Assembly: GCA_030268105.1 (NCBI GenBank)
Contig: BSDZ01000032.1
Coordinates: 558,001 to 622,000, forward strand
Direction of reading: 5' to 3'
Length of the DNA stretch: 64,000 bases
DNA from: Volvox africanus
Lineage: Eukaryota > Chlorophyta > Chlorophyceae > Chlamydomonadales > Volvocaceae
Shown here: positions 36,391 to 48,555 of the stretch, one piece after another
Position numbering within the stretch: the stretch's first letter is position 1
How the letters are laid out: each line of letters opens with the position of its first letter
The notes under the pieces: model-generated
Seen by the model: the letters and a program-made list of their open reading frames with translations, nothing else
Told to the model about the DNA's origin: nothing
The model's database searches: none
Translations under genes and position numbers: made by a program

Positions 36391-36824
36391 ATGGCGAGTT
36401 CCAGCGACGAACCACGAGGACCGCTAGATACTTTTGCCGAAGACTTAGGCCGCGCCGTTTTGGACGCCGCCGCTTCCGGTTTGTAATTGTTTAATTGCTT
36501 TTGCTTAGATTGCTGCACTTGTTGTGTAAGTGTATGCTCTGAGTCGCAGGTAATCTCAGTGCACCGGCATTGCTTGCCGCGGCGACTGAGACCGGCTTTC
36601 GTCCGGACCAGTTGGCGACTCTCATCGCCCAAACTACGGAGATCAGGACTCAGCTGGGCAAGTACTTGCTGAGTTTACTGAATCTTCTCAAGAGTACTGT
36701 CGGTAGGCTCACCGAATTGTTTTGTACTCTTGCCTTTGCGATAGAAGTCGGCTTCTATTACGCAAAACTAGGGTATCGTTTCGTGCTCCATGTCCGCGGA
36801 ACACGACGATACGCCGCACACTAG
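36391..36824 (+). CDS. ORF1 upstream of gag, spliced (A1)
   Basis: ATG 36391 opens a frame (MASSSDEPRGPLDTFAEDL...) that meets a stop just after 36478. Removing 36479-36549 (GTTTGT...GCAG, 71 nt) joins it in frame to a second segment from 36550 (LLAAATETGFRPDQLATLI, then TTEIRTQLGKYLLSLLNLL), giving 120 residues to the stop at 36824. That stop overlaps the gag start at 36790 by 35 nt. Family B has the same arrangement with similar protein (PLDTFAEDLGRAVLD identical, TTEI core shared). A GT (tgtcg|GTAGGC at 36703) at the end of conservation could be a further donor. Function unknown. The product has no zinc finger or protease motif and ends in Leu-rich sequence. Confidence 0.6.
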
Positions 36825-37364
36825 CCTAGCTAGCCAACCCGATTTCGTTGTAGCTGCTAGAGCACCGGATAGAGGTCTTGAGACTCTTGGCGTGCGAGCC
36901 ACTCAAGAGCCCCTTTTCCTTCAGACCCCTGCTCACTTAATTGTGCCGCATTCAGCAGTGAACACGAATATGGACAACACTGCTGGACCAAGGGTTCTGC
37001 CATTACCTCAAGCTCGAGGGCATGATGACATCCCTGAGGTGATGAGATTGTCGATTCCCGTTCCTAGGCTCAATATTTCGCTGACCGACAAGACACCAGG
37101 GCATAGCATAGCCGATGCAACTCGTGCGTACGTGCATGACGCTAAAAAGTATCTCCAGGTGGTGCGCCGTCGTCGGCAGCCGCACAGCGTTCCGACCCCA
37201 ACGCGAAGCGTACTCGTACGGACGACACATTTATGCCAAAATGGAATTGCAATCGTTCCGAATTCGAGCGTCGAAAATTGGCCAACGTTTGTCTACGGTG
37301 TGCGGAGAACCATTCCACGAAGGATTGCCCTCTAATGCCGCTGTTTGTACCTCAGCCGAAATAG
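36790..37364 (+). pseudogene. gag, A1 (large internal deletion)
   Basis: It begins MSAEHDDTPHTSLASQPDF like the 411-residue gag of A4. About 660 bp are missing after KKYLQ (near 37157), which removes the capsid-like core (FVGNTLEGAAKDWY... in A4), and the rest is out of frame. The original CLRCAENHSTKDC knuckle and the UAG at 37362-37364 remain in the DNA. Not functional. Confidence 0.92.
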
Positions 37365-40300
37365 GGGCTTGCCCGGGTTCCTGTGGAGGGGGCACCACCT
37401 GGGATTTCTGAACTAACGCGTGGTCGGTGGTCATCCTTACGGCCAGCCGTTAAGGCATTGTTGCCTTGCGTACTTGGACACATCGAGCGAGTCATTGCGT
37501 GACGCATCACGCTTGACGGACGCACGGGACTTCTCTGCTTCGACCCGTTGTGTAATTTGTTTACACCTCGCCGTCCCCTGTCGTCTATCGATCTGTCTAA
37601 CCACGTGGTTTTGTTCATCCCCTCGTCTCTGCGTGAGATGTCGGAACAGTTGGCCATATACAGGAGATGTAGGCGTCAATATCCAGGCACTGCCGCATGT
37701 GTATTACTCCCTGCTTTCTGTCGGCGCAAGGCAGAGGCATCGTTATGGGGTATGCGGCATGTCCACCGGTTCGAGCCGGGCACCGTTTTGTTTAATGGTG
37801 TGGATTGGGAGGGTACGCTGGCTCCGTGGCCATGCCTATCCTACTCGGTTGACGTTTGGTACGAAGCTCCTGATGGGGGTGCCGTTGGTTACGGACCCGC
37901 CTTAAGTGCACTGACGTTGTCTGCTGGGCAGTCGCTCGTAGATAACCGTGTCCCTGTGGTTCAGATCGGTTTGAATGGCCGTACTCTGAAGGCACTTGTT
38001 GACACCGGTGCCAGCGACGACTTCATCTCTGTCGCAGAGGTGAACGCGCTGGGGTTGTCCCCAGAGTCGTCTGATTGTCCACAGGTTACCCTTGCTGACG
38101 GGGGTAAGCATCCCATCGTGGGCAGGATTACCCTTAGCCTATCATGGGCCCTTTGCGTGTTGTGACCCGGCCGTACGTGCTGCAGGGCTTAGCAGAGACT
38201 GCACCGTACATAATGGGGTCGTCGACATTACGACAGTACCGCGCGCGCATCGACATGGAGACCGCAACCCTGCATATGTGCAAGGGTACTCTGTCGATTA
38301 AGGTACCTTTCCTGTCGTTCGAACATGTCACACCAAAGGAGGGCGAAACTGAGGCGGTGCCTATGGTTAATTTCGCTGTGACCGCAATGGCTGCGCGAAT
38401 CGAACCAGAGCGAGTCGGGCGTAAGGAGGCCGTCCGTTTGTTACGGAAGGGTGCCCACGGACTGCTTTTAAGGCCGCGGGTGAGCTGTTGTGTCACCACC
38501 GCGCAGATTTCTGCGGATCCTGAGGTTGAGGCCCTACTGTCGCAGTATGAGGACGTCTTTAAAGATATCCCTGGCCTACCACCTATGCGTCCTGTTGATC
38601 ACACAATCCCTCTCATGCCTGGAGCGCAGCCTACGGCCCGGCCAATGTACAGGTTGAGTCCATTGGAGCTGGACGAGGTAAAGCGCCAGGTGACGGATTC
38701 GCTCGCGAAGGGTATGATACGCCCCAGCACATCCCCGTATTCTGCACCGATTTTGTTTGTCGGTAAGAAGGATGGGACCTTGCGCATGTGCATCGATTAC
38801 CGGGGGTTAAATGCGAATACGGTGAAAAATCGCTACCCTTTGCCACGCGTTGACGACCTGTTGGATAAGCTGAAGGGCTCGGCTTATTTTTCCTCAATTG
38901 ACTTACAACAGGGCTACAATCAGATTCGCATCGCTGCCTCTGATATCCCGAAAACCGCTTTTCGGACGCCCTTCGGTCACTTTGAGTATACGGTCCTATC
39001 GTTTGGTTTGACTAATGCCCCTGCGACGTTTCAGGCGGTTATGGACCGAATGTTTAGGCCGTTTATTGACAGGTTCGTTGTTTGCTACCTGGATGACATC
39101 TTGGTATATTCTAAAACGCGCGAGGAGCACTTGGAGCATCTTCGGCTCGTGCTCGACGTTATGAGGCGGGAGCAATTGTTTGCTAAACGCGCCAAATGCT
39201 TTTGGGCGCAGCCTCAGGTGGAATATTTGGGCCACATTGTATCTACCACCGGTGTGAAGATGGACCCGCGGAAGGTCGCCGTGGTTCGCGATTGGCCCGC
39301 GCCTCAGAACCTCACGGAGCTGCGTAAGTTCCTTGGCTTGACCAATTATTTCTGAAAGTTCATTGAAAAATATTCCATCATTGCGGCCCCGCTTACTAAC
39401 TTAACTCGCAAAGGCGTTTTCGTTTCGCTCGAGTCGTGGACGTCGCAATGCCAGCGGGCATTCGAAGAGCTCAAACGAATCGTTGCCGAAGATGTCACCC
39501 TTGCATTCCCTGATTACTCGTTGCCGTTTCGTGTTGAGGTAGTGTCTGATGCCTCAATATTTGGAAGCGGCGCTGTATTGTTACAGGAAGGGCGACCGAT
39601 CGCCTTCACGAGTAAGAAGTTTTCTGGTGCGGAGATTCGCTACACCACCGGGGAACAGGAGCTTCTGGCCGTGCTGCATGCTTTAAAGGAATGGCGCTGT
39701 TACCTCGAGGGACGCCCGTTTACTTTAAAGACTGACCATAAGCCCCTAACGTTTTTGCAAAGCGTTCCGACGTTGAACCGCCGTCAAGCTAGGTGGATGG
39801 AATATCTAGCTAGGTTCAACTGCACCTGGGAGTATATTTCTGGTAAATTGAATATTGCCGATGCTCTCAGTCGACATCCGTCGCTACACGCTGCAATTTT
39901 GGCAGCGCCCGTCGTGCGGCCGCGTAGCGAGGAGGTACCGATCGCGACGGACCTCGCGGAGCGGTTGAAGGTTGCCTACAACGCAGATGCCTGGTTCGCG
40001 GACCCGGCTAATGTAGAAAACTTTCGCAAGCAGAATGGCCTTTGGCTACGGACGGAGGGTGCAGCCACGCAAATCGTCGTTCCGAACGACGACGCGCTAC
40101 GCTACGACATCCTTGCGCGGTTCCACGAGGACCCGTTAGCAGGACACCCTGGTAGCAAGTGATTGATCGACTTGGTGCAACGCTCCTTTTGGTGGCCTCG
40201 TTTGGCTAAGGATGCGGCGAACTTCGTCCAGACATGCAGTCTGTGCCAGCGCAATAAGGCTTTGTCCGGTAAGGGCCATGGGTTGTTGCAACCGTTGCCT

Positions 40301-41425
40301 GTCCCGGATGCGCCTTGGGAAAGTGTTTCCATGGACTTCGTAGTCGCGCTGCCCAAAACTGAGGGGGGATACGATGCGGTGTTCGTAATGGTCGATCGTC
40401 TGACTAAGATGGTTCACCTAGCACCATGCACATCATCCTGCACGGCTGAGCAAACTGCACGTTTGTTTTTCGATAATGTGGTTCGGTTACACGGGATTCC
40501 CAAAAATGTGATCTCGGACCGCGGTGGACAGTTCACGTCTAAGTTTTGGGACGCGCTCTGCAAACTAGTTGGCATGCGCGTCAACCTGAGCACGGCGTAT
40601 CACCCGCAGACTGATGGTCAAACCAAACGCACAAACCGCACGTTGGGTGATATGTTGCGCAATTATGCTGGTCGCACACCACTCGTTTGGGATACGTATT
40701 TGACTGCGGCAGAATTCGCGCTTAACAACGCTGTTAACCGCTCTACAGGCAAAAGTCCGTTCTTTCTTAACTATGGGTTTCATCCCGCGCTACCCGTGTG
40801 GCGTGAGTTGGAAGTGAACGTGCCTGCTGCTAAACTTTTTGCCAAGTCTTTTATGTCCCGAATCACAGACGTGAAGTCGTGTTTGGAGGCGGCGCAGCAA
40901 CGAACGACGGAATACTACAACAAATCCAAGCAGGATGTGACGTTTTCGGAGGGACAACTCGTGTTGCTAAGCACCAAGAACTTGCGTTCCTTGGCCGACG
41001 GATCCCGAAAACTCTTACCTCGCTGGATTGGTCCGTACCCTGTCGTGCGCATGGTTGGGAACGTGGCTGTGGAGCTTGCATTGCCCGCTGATATGACCAT
41101 TCACCCCACGTTTCACGTATCGCTTGTTCGTCCGTATCGTAGTACGGAACCCGTCCCTGAGCCTGCTAACGCCCCCGCAGCGATCGAACCAGTTCCTGAG
41201 ACCTGGATCGCTGGTAAACAGAAGTTTTACGATGTGGAGCGGGTGTTAGATTATCGCGCGCGTCGTGTGGGCCGACACCGACGTAAGCGAACAGTACACG
41301 AGTACTTGGTTAAGTGGACAGGGTATACCGACGAGCACAACTCATGGGAACCGGCACGCAACTTCTCACAGGACATGAAACCCCTGCTCGAAGAAGCCCG
41401 CAAACGTGCCACGCAAGCCCAATGA
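37365..41425 (+). pseudogene. pol, A1 (protease-RT-RNase H-integrase-chromodomain, decayed)
   Basis: Pol follows the gag UAG in the same frame. Lesions: TGA at 37500-37502 (A4 has CGA); one base lost near 38145, shifting frame; TGA at 39353-39355 after GLTNYF; TGA at 40160-40162. Domains: protease ALVDTGASDDF (about 38000), [18 protein letters not shown] to [13 protein letters not shown] (38650-39115), RNase H VVSDASIFGSGAV and TDHKPL, integrase zinc region (SFWWPRLAKDA, CSLCQRNK), and core MDFVVALPKTEGGYD and VISDRGGQF. At the third catalytic position the sequence reads DGQTKRTNRTL, Lys instead of Glu. The C-terminus is a chromodomain (VHEYLVKWTGYTDEHNSWEP, about 41298), which in chromoviruses reads histone marks to guide integration. 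Confidence 0.95.
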
Positions 41426-41469
41426 CCCTTGCAGTCGATGCTGTATGAAGCAGCGAGGACGCTGCATAC

Positions 41470-41484
41470 GGGAGGGGGGATAAT
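41470..41484 (+). promoter_or_regulatory. polypurine tract of A1
   Basis: gggaggggggataat lies immediately 5' of the 3' LTR. The same tract is seen reversed in B1, B2, A2 and A3. Confidence 0.8.
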
Positions 41485-42308
41485 TGTTGTGCTACGGTTA
41501 GTTTCCCGCCGATGCGTAGGTCGATGTGATCCTACAAGGCGAAGTGCTATTGTGATGAACACATTGCATATGAATGAATCTGCATGATATAAATGTATTC
41601 GCATACATTTATATATGCATCTGGCATGTTGTCATTATCCATCGCGACATCGCATCATGGCAAATCCGCCTAGCATGCATGAATGACCGAATCATTGAAG
41701 TGCGCATTATGCTCGTGCTACGAAACGATAAGTAATATTATCTGATATAATATTACTTCATTACAGCACACGTTGAGAGCGCCGCACTCGTCGCGATACA
41801 TGCCCTGCAACCGGATATCGTTATCCGGACCCTTGCATCATGCGAATTCCGGAAAGGCTTATACGTTGTTATGCGTAGACATCGCCTAGACGCAGTAGGG
41901 TTGTCACATCTAGGATCGGCCTCCTGATGTGAATCGTACGGCATTGTGATGCTGCGAGTATAACAGATGCGAGGACGGCTAAGCAGAAGGAGACATTCGA
42001 TACCGGAGAACACTTGTGTGTTCTACGTTACTATTGCTATACGATATTCTACTTAGCCCGAGCTAAGCCTGAACTTCGCTAATCACCGCCGCGTGATGAT
42101 TGCTTGCTTCCGGCGCTGACGGCGATTTCGTCCATTGCATCATTCCGATCTGTAAGACTGTAAGTTATATCTCTCTTCGTCTTGAAGTCTTCCGCTGTCT
42201 CTGTTTGCTCTCGCTTGCCTTGCTGTACTTGCAAGTGCTCGCGCATCGGTGTCGATAGTCTCCAGACGTGCAGATACTTATGAGCAAACGCGAACGAGAG
42301 GTACAACA
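41485..42308 (+). repeat. 3' LTR of A1
   Basis: 824 bp, equal in length and close in sequence to 35500-36323, with a few substitutions visible (for example gcctgatgtg region identical, ctctggca versus catctggca). Confidence 0.95.
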
Positions 42309-42831
42309 TAGGGAACCGATACTTACCTTTCCACCGACGGCTCCACGAACGCCACCGTCACCCACACCACCTCCGACAAAGCACCACCATCATCGCCGAC
42401 AACGGTCTCCTTGGTGGTGGTAGCTGCGGCGGTGGCGATGGTGGGAACGGTGTCCTCTCTCCCTCCCTCCCTCCATCCACACCACCGCCACTGCCGCTGC
42501 CGCCGACAAAGCACCACCATCATCGCCGACAACGGGGAAGGGAGGGAGGAAGGGAGGGCACACGGGAGGGAGGAAGTGAGACCGGGAGCGAAGTGAAGTA
42601 GGGAACCAATACTTACCTTTCCACCGATGGCTCCACGAACGCCACCGTCACCACCACCACCTCCGACAAAGTACCACCATCATCGCCCACAACGGTCTCC
42701 TTGGTGGCGGTAGCTGTGGCGGTGGCGATGGTAGGAACGGTGGCCTCTCTCCCTCCCTCCCTCCGTCCACACCACCGCCACTGCCGCTGCCGCCGACAAA
42801 GCACCACCATCATCGCCGACAACGGGGAAGG
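42309..42831. repeat. 160/290-bp satellite array, right part
   Basis: It continues the array after A1, starting with the target duplication taggg. One long (290 bp) unit starts at 42316 and a truncated one at 42606, cut at 42831 by the B1 LTR within ...acaacggggaagg. Confidence 0.95.
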
Positions 42832-43640
42832 TGTTGTATCCTTCCTTCTTCAATCATGTATTAGCTCTGCACGTCTAGGTGTTAGCTGCGTGCGTACCAA
42901 GCTTAGGAACAGCAAGGCAAGCCAATGCGAATAGTAGACAGTGGAAGACTCAATAGCAAGGAAAGATTCAACTTACAATGTTCTTCAGTTACAGAATTAC
43001 AGTCTGCCGTCAGACCCCGTGGGCAATGTTCATCACTCGGCTGCAGATGGAAAGCTAGAATAGCTCAGGCCGAATATAAATGATTATATCGTATGTATGC
43101 GTATCGGATAGATTTAAGTACTCGAATACTTGGTCCAAAGTTAGCGTTGCGCCGACTTCGGTCTCTAGGCGGCCGTCCTCTCACCTATCACGTCGCGATA
43201 CCGATGTGCAGTACAGGTCTCACTGGATTACGATCTCAAGTGTGAGTACCTTGGTAAGACTGCTCTAAATATCGTGTCATTCGTGATATTATTGGATGCA
43301 ATGCATGCAATATGCAAAGGTCCGAATATCGATATTCGGTTGCTGACCCAACCATCGCCGCATTCTTGCATACGCGTATGGTTTATGACACAGATGAGGT
43401 AATATTATTCAAAGTATTATTACGTGATATAATATGCCAATGGATAGGTCGCGCATTAATTATCAGCCTCGAGTCAAACATGTTGACCGACAGCGCCATG
43501 TCGTGAATGATGATGCGACATGCCTGATTAGCTAGGTATACTCGAGTATATCATGCTAATATGATTGTATTATGCTTCATGATATCTGAATGCATTGCGG
43601 CCTTCATAAATGTAAACGGTGATTGAACCCACGTACAACA
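42832..43640 (-). repeat. 3' LTR of B1
   Basis: 809 bp, TGTTGTATCCTTCC to CCCACGTACAACA on the plus strand, followed by the reversed polypurine tract (actatcccccctcccg, 43641-43656). It contains ccgaatatcgatattcgg (near 43322), a hairpin motif also found in family A LTRs. Confidence 0.9.
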
Positions 43641-44890
43641 ACTATCCCCCCTCCCGTATGCAGCGTCCTCGCTGCATCGAACAGCATCGACTGCAAGGAT
43701 CATTGGGTTTGCGTGGTGCGTAGACGAGCTTCCTCCAACAGGGGCTTCATTTCCGGCGAGAAGTTACGCATCGGCTCCTACGAATTATGCTCACTAGAAT
43801 AGCCAGTCCACTTGACCAGATATTCATGCACCTTCCGCTTTCGTCGTTGTCGACCAATGCGACGAACCCGATAATCCAGTATGCGTTCCACATCATACAC
43901 CTTTTGCTTGCCTGTGATCCAGGTCTCGGGACCGGGGTCCATTACTGCAGGGGCATCGGTGTCGTTCGTAACGGGTGCTGTGCCGCGATAAGGGCGAATT
44001 AAAGAAATATGAAATGTGGGATGGATATTCATGTCAGAAGGTAGGGATAGCTCCACGGCTACATTCCCTACCATGCGAACAATGGGATATGGACCGATCC
44101 AACGAGGTAACAACTTACGCGAACCGTTGGAGAGCGAACGCAAGTTCTTAGTGCTCAGTAATACCATTTGTCCCACCGAAAATGTTACATCTCGTTTAGA
44201 TTTATTATAATAGGTATACTCGAGTATATCATGCTAATATGATTGTATTATGCTTCATGATATCTGAATGCATTGCGGCCTTCATAAATGTAAACGGTGA
44301 TTGAACCCACGTACAACAACTATCCCCCCTCCCGTATGCAGCGTCCTCGCTGCATCGAACAGCATCGACTGCAAGGATCATTGGGTTTGCGTGGTGCGTA
44401 GACGAGCTTCCTCCAACAGGGGCTTCATTTCCGGCGAGAAGTTACGCATCGGCTCCTACGAATTATGCTCACTAGAATAGCCAGTCCACTTGACCAGATA
44501 TTCATGCACCTTCCGCTTTCGTCGTTGTCGACCAATGCGACGAACCCGATAATCCAGTATGCGTTCCACATCATACACCTTTTGCTTGCCTGTGATCCAG
44601 GTCTCGGGACCGGGGTCCATTACTGCAGGGGCATCGGTGTCGTTCGTAACGGGTGCTGTGCCGCGATAAGGGCGAATTAAAGAAATATGAAATGTGGGAT
44701 GGATATTCATGTCAGAAGGTAGGGATAGCTCCACGGCTACATTCCCTACCATGCGAACAATGGGATATGGACCGATCCAACGAGGTAACAACTTACGCGA
44801 ACCGTTGGAGAGCGAACGCAAGTTCTTAGTGCTCAGTAATACCATTTGTCCCACCGAAAATGTTACATCTCGTTTAGATTTATTATAATA
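43535..44890. repeat. 678-bp tandem duplication inside B1
   Basis: 43535-44212 and 44213-44890 appear identical. The unit spans the LTR end, polypurine tract, chromodomain and end of integrase. The junction shows 3 bp of shared sequence (tag). Confidence 0.93.
43778..44176 (-). pseudogene. duplicated integrase C-terminus/chromodomain fragment of B1
   Basis: 132 codons (MGQMVLLSTKNLRSL... to SSEHNS) identical to the end of the 44456-45577 frame. They belong to the extra copy of the 678-bp duplication and are cut off from the rest of pol. The frame stops at TAG where family A has the Trp of NSWEP. Confidence 0.92.
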
Positions 44891-45602
44891 GTCCGTCGTC
44901 CGTTGTTGTGCCGCGTCCAGGCATGCCTTCGCGTCTGTCATGCGGGATAGGAACGACTTGGCAAAGGTTTTAGCCGCAGGGATATTTATCTCCAATTCTC
45001 GCCACACGGGTAGCGCAGGATGAAATCCATAATTCAGAAAGAAAGGGCTTTGACCTGTAGAGCGGTTAACAGCGTTGTTAAGCGCGAATTCTGCCGAAGT
45101 CAGAAACGTATCCCAAACAGAGGGTGTGCGTCCCGTGAAATTCCTCACCATGTCGCCCAAAGTGCGATTTATGCGTTCAGTTTGCCCATCAGATTGTGGA
45201 TGATATGCTGTGCTCAAATGATCGGATATCACATTTTTAGGAACGCCATGCAATCGAACCACGTTATCGAAAAATAATCGTGCTGTTTGCTCAGCGGTGC
45301 AAGACGAGGTGCAGGGGGCTAAGTGAACCATCTTGGTCAAACGATCGACCATTACGAACACCGAGTCGTATCCCCCCTCAGTTTTGGGCAGCGCGACTAC
45401 GAAGTCCATAGAAACACTTTCCCAAGGGACATCTGGTATAGGTAAAGGTTGTAATAAACCCTGGCCCTTACCGGATAGTGTTTTATTGCGCTGGCATAAA
45501 CTGCACCTTTGCACAAAGTTTTCCGCATCCTTCACCACGCGCGGCCACCAGAACGAGCTTCGTACCAGCTCTGCCAATCACGTGCTTCCAGGATGTCCTG
45601 CC
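44456..45602 (-). pseudogene. integrase and chromodomain of B1 (3' part of pol)
   Basis: Minus-strand frame with zinc region (SFWWPRVVKDA, CSLCQRNK), core (MDFVVALPKTEGGYD) and the catalytic Glu in DGQTERINRTL. 63 bp (21 codons) are missing just after VISD, which removes the DRGGQF segment and the D-x35-E spacing. The chromodomain EYLVKWTGYSSEHNS ends at TAG in place of Trp. Upstream (right) the frame is cut at 45602 by A2 and continues at 53041. Confidence 0.93.
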
Positions 45603-46435
45603 TGTTGTACCTCTCCTTCGTGTTTGCTCATAAGTATCTGCGCGTCTGAAGGCTTTCGACACCGATGCGCGAGCACTTGCAAGTACAGCAAGACAAGCGC
45701 AAGCAAACAGAGACAGCGGAAGACTTCAAACAAGAAGAGATATAGCTTACAGTCTTACAGATCGAAGCGGTGCAATGGACGTAATCGCCGTCAGCGCCGG
45801 AAGCAAGCAATCATCACGCGGCGGTGAATAGCGAAGTTTAGGCTTAGCTCGGGCTAAGTAGAATAGCGTATAGTAATAATAGCGTAGAACACACGAGTGT
45901 TCTCCGGTATCGAATGTCTTATCTTGCTTAGCCGTCCTCGCATCTGTTATACTCGCAGCATCGCAATGTCGTACGATTCACACTAGGAGGCCGATCCTAA
46001 GTGTGACAACCCTACTGCGTATAGGCGATGTCCAAGCATAACAACGTATAAGCCTTTCCGGCATTCGCATGATGCAAGGGTCTGAATAACGATATTCGGT
46101 TGCAAGGCATGTATCACGACGAGTGCGGCGCTCTCAACGTGTGCTGTAATGAAGTAATATTATATCAAATAAGATTACTTATCGTTTCGTAGCACGAGCA
46201 TAATGCGCACTTCAATGATTCGGTATTTCATGCATGCTAGGCGGATTTGCCATGATGCGATGTCAAGATGGATAATGACAACATGCCAAATGTATATATA
46301 AATGTATGCGAATACATTTATATCATGCAGGTTTATTCATATGAAATGATCATTCATGCGTTCGTCAAGATAGCATTTCGCCTCGTAGGGTCGCATCGAC
46401 CTACACATCGGCGGGAAATGAACCGTAGCACAACA
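45603..46435 (-). repeat. 3' LTR of A2
   Basis: 833 bp, TGTTGTACCTCTCC to GTAGCACAACA on the plus strand, followed by the reversed polypurine tract attatccccccttcc. Hairpin tcacact/agtgtga at 45978-46006. Confidence 0.95.
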
Positions 46436-48555
46436 ATTATCCCCCCTTCCGTATGCAGCGTCCTCGCTGCTTCATACAGCATCGACTGCAGGGTCATTGG
46501 GCTTGCGTGGCACGTTTGCGGGCTTCCTCGAGCAGGGGCTTCATGTCCTGCGAGAAGTTGCGTGCCGGTTCCCATGAGTTGTGCTCGCTGGTATACCCTG
46601 TCCACTTGACCAAGTACTGTCCGCTTCCGTCGGTGTCGGCCCACACGACGCGCGCGATAATCTAACACCCGCTCCACATCATAAAACTTCTGTTTACCAG
46701 CGATCCAGGTCTCGGGAACTGGTTCGATCGCTGCGGGGGTGTTAGTAGGCTCAGGGACGGGTTCCGTACCATGATAAGGACGGACAAGCGATACGTGAAA
46801 CGTGGGGTGAATGGTCATATCAGCAGGCAATGCAAGCTCCACAGCCACATTCCCAACCATGCGCACGACAGGATACGGACCAATCCAGCGGGGTAAGAGT
46901 TTTCGGGATCCGTCGGCCAAGGAACGCAAGTTCTTGGTGCTTAGCAACACGAGTTGCCCTTCCAAAAACGTCACATCCTGCTTGGATTTGTTGTAGTATT
47001 CCGTCGTTCGTTGCTGAGCCACGTCCAAACACGACTTCACGTCTGTGATTCGGGACATAAAAGACTTAGCAAAACGTTTAGCAGCAGGCACGTTCACTTC
47101 CAACTCACGCCACACGGGTAGCGCGGGATGAAACCCATAGTTAAGAAAGAACGGACTTTTGCCTGTAGAGCGGTTAACAGCGTTGTTAAGCGCGAATTCT
47201 GCCGCAGTCAAATACGTATCCCAAACGAGTGGTGTGCGACCAGCATAATTGCGCAACATATCACCCAACGTGCGGTTTGTGCGTTTGGTTTGACCATCAG
47301 TCTGCGGGTGATACGCCGTGCTCAGGTTGACGCGCATGCCAACTAGTTTGCAGAGCGCGTCCCAAAACTTAGACGTGAACTGTCCACCGCGGTCCGAGAT
47401 CACATTTTTGGGAATCCCGTGTAACCGAACCACATTATCGAAAAACAAACGTGCAGTTTGTTCAGCCGTGCAGGACGATGTGCATGGTGCTAGGTGGACC
47501 ATCTTAGTCAGGCGATCGACCATTACGAACACCGCATCATATCCCCCCTCAGTTTTGGGCAGCGCGACTACGAAGTCCATGGAAACACTTTCCCAAGGCG
47601 CATCCGGGACAGGCAACGGTTGCAACAACCCATGGCCCTTACCGGACAAAGCCTTATTGCGCTGGCACAGACTGCATGTCTGTACGAAGTTCGCTGCATT
47701 GTTAGCCAAACGAGACCACCAAAAGGAATGTTGCACCAACTCAACCAACCGGTTGCTACCAGGGTGTCCTGCTAACGGGTCCTCGTGGAACTGCGCAAGG
47801 ATGTCGTAGCGTAGCACGTCGTCGTTTGGAACGACGATTTGCGTGGCTGCACCCTCCGTCCGTAGCCAAAGGCCATTCTGCTTGCGAAGGTTTTCTACAT
47901 TAGCCGGCTCCGAGAACCAGGCATCTGCGTTGTAGGCCACCTTCAACCGCTCTGCGAGGTCCGTCGTGATCGGCACCTCCTTGTTATGCGGTCGCACGAC
48001 GGGCGCTGCTAAAATTGCAGCGTGTAGCGACGGATGTTGACTGAGAGCATCGGCAATATTCAATTTACCAGAAATGTACTCCCAGGTGCAGTCGAACCTA
48101 GCTAGGTATTCCATCCACCTAGCCTGACGGCGGTTCAACGTCGGAACGTTTTGCAAAAACGTTAGGGGCTTATGGTCAGTCTTTAAAGTAAACGGGCGTC
48201 CCTCGAGGTAACAGCGCCATTCCTTTAAAGCATGCAGCACTGCCAGAAGCTCCTGTTCCCCGGTGGTGTAACGAATCTCCGCACCAGAAAACTTCTTACT
48301 CGTGAAGGCGATCGGTCGCCCTTCCTGTAACAATACAGCGCCGCTTCCAAATACTGAGGCATCAGACACTACCTCAACACAAAACGGCAACGAGTAATCA
48401 GGGAATGCAAGGGTGACATCTTCGGCAACGGTTCACTTGAGCTCTTTGAATGCCCGCTGGCATTGCGACGTCCACAACTCGAGCGAAACGAAAACGCCTT
48501 TGCGAGTTAAGTTAGTAAGTGGGGCCGCAATGATGGAATATTTTTCAATGAACTT
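46436..48555 (-). pseudogene. RNase H-integrase-chromodomain part of A2 pol
   Basis: A long minus-strand frame (48390 to about 46600) encodes VVSDASVFGSGAVL, TDHKPLTFLQNV, SLCQRNKALSG, VISDRGGQFTSKF and DGQTKRTNRTL (Lys at the third catalytic position, as in A1). Near 46610 an 8-bp deletion (acagtacttgg versus acagtacacgagtacttgg in A1) shifts the chromodomain out of frame. Upstream of 48390 a TGA (ELK-stop) and the shared TGA after GLTNYF (48558-48556) interrupt pol. Confidence 0.94.

Larger units (their letters stand above)
35500..42308 (+). mobile_element. gypsy chromovirus family A, copy A1, inserted in the satellite
   Basis: Full-length element with 824-bp LTRs at 35500-36323 and 41485-42308 (TGTTGTGCTACGG...GAGAGGTACAACA), flanked by taggg (35495-35499 and 42309-42313). 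Both flanks are satellite sequence, so the element split one array. Order: primer-binding site, ORF1, gag, protease, RT, RNase H, integrase, chromodomain. Protein genes are decayed (see pol and gag entries). Confidence 0.96.
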
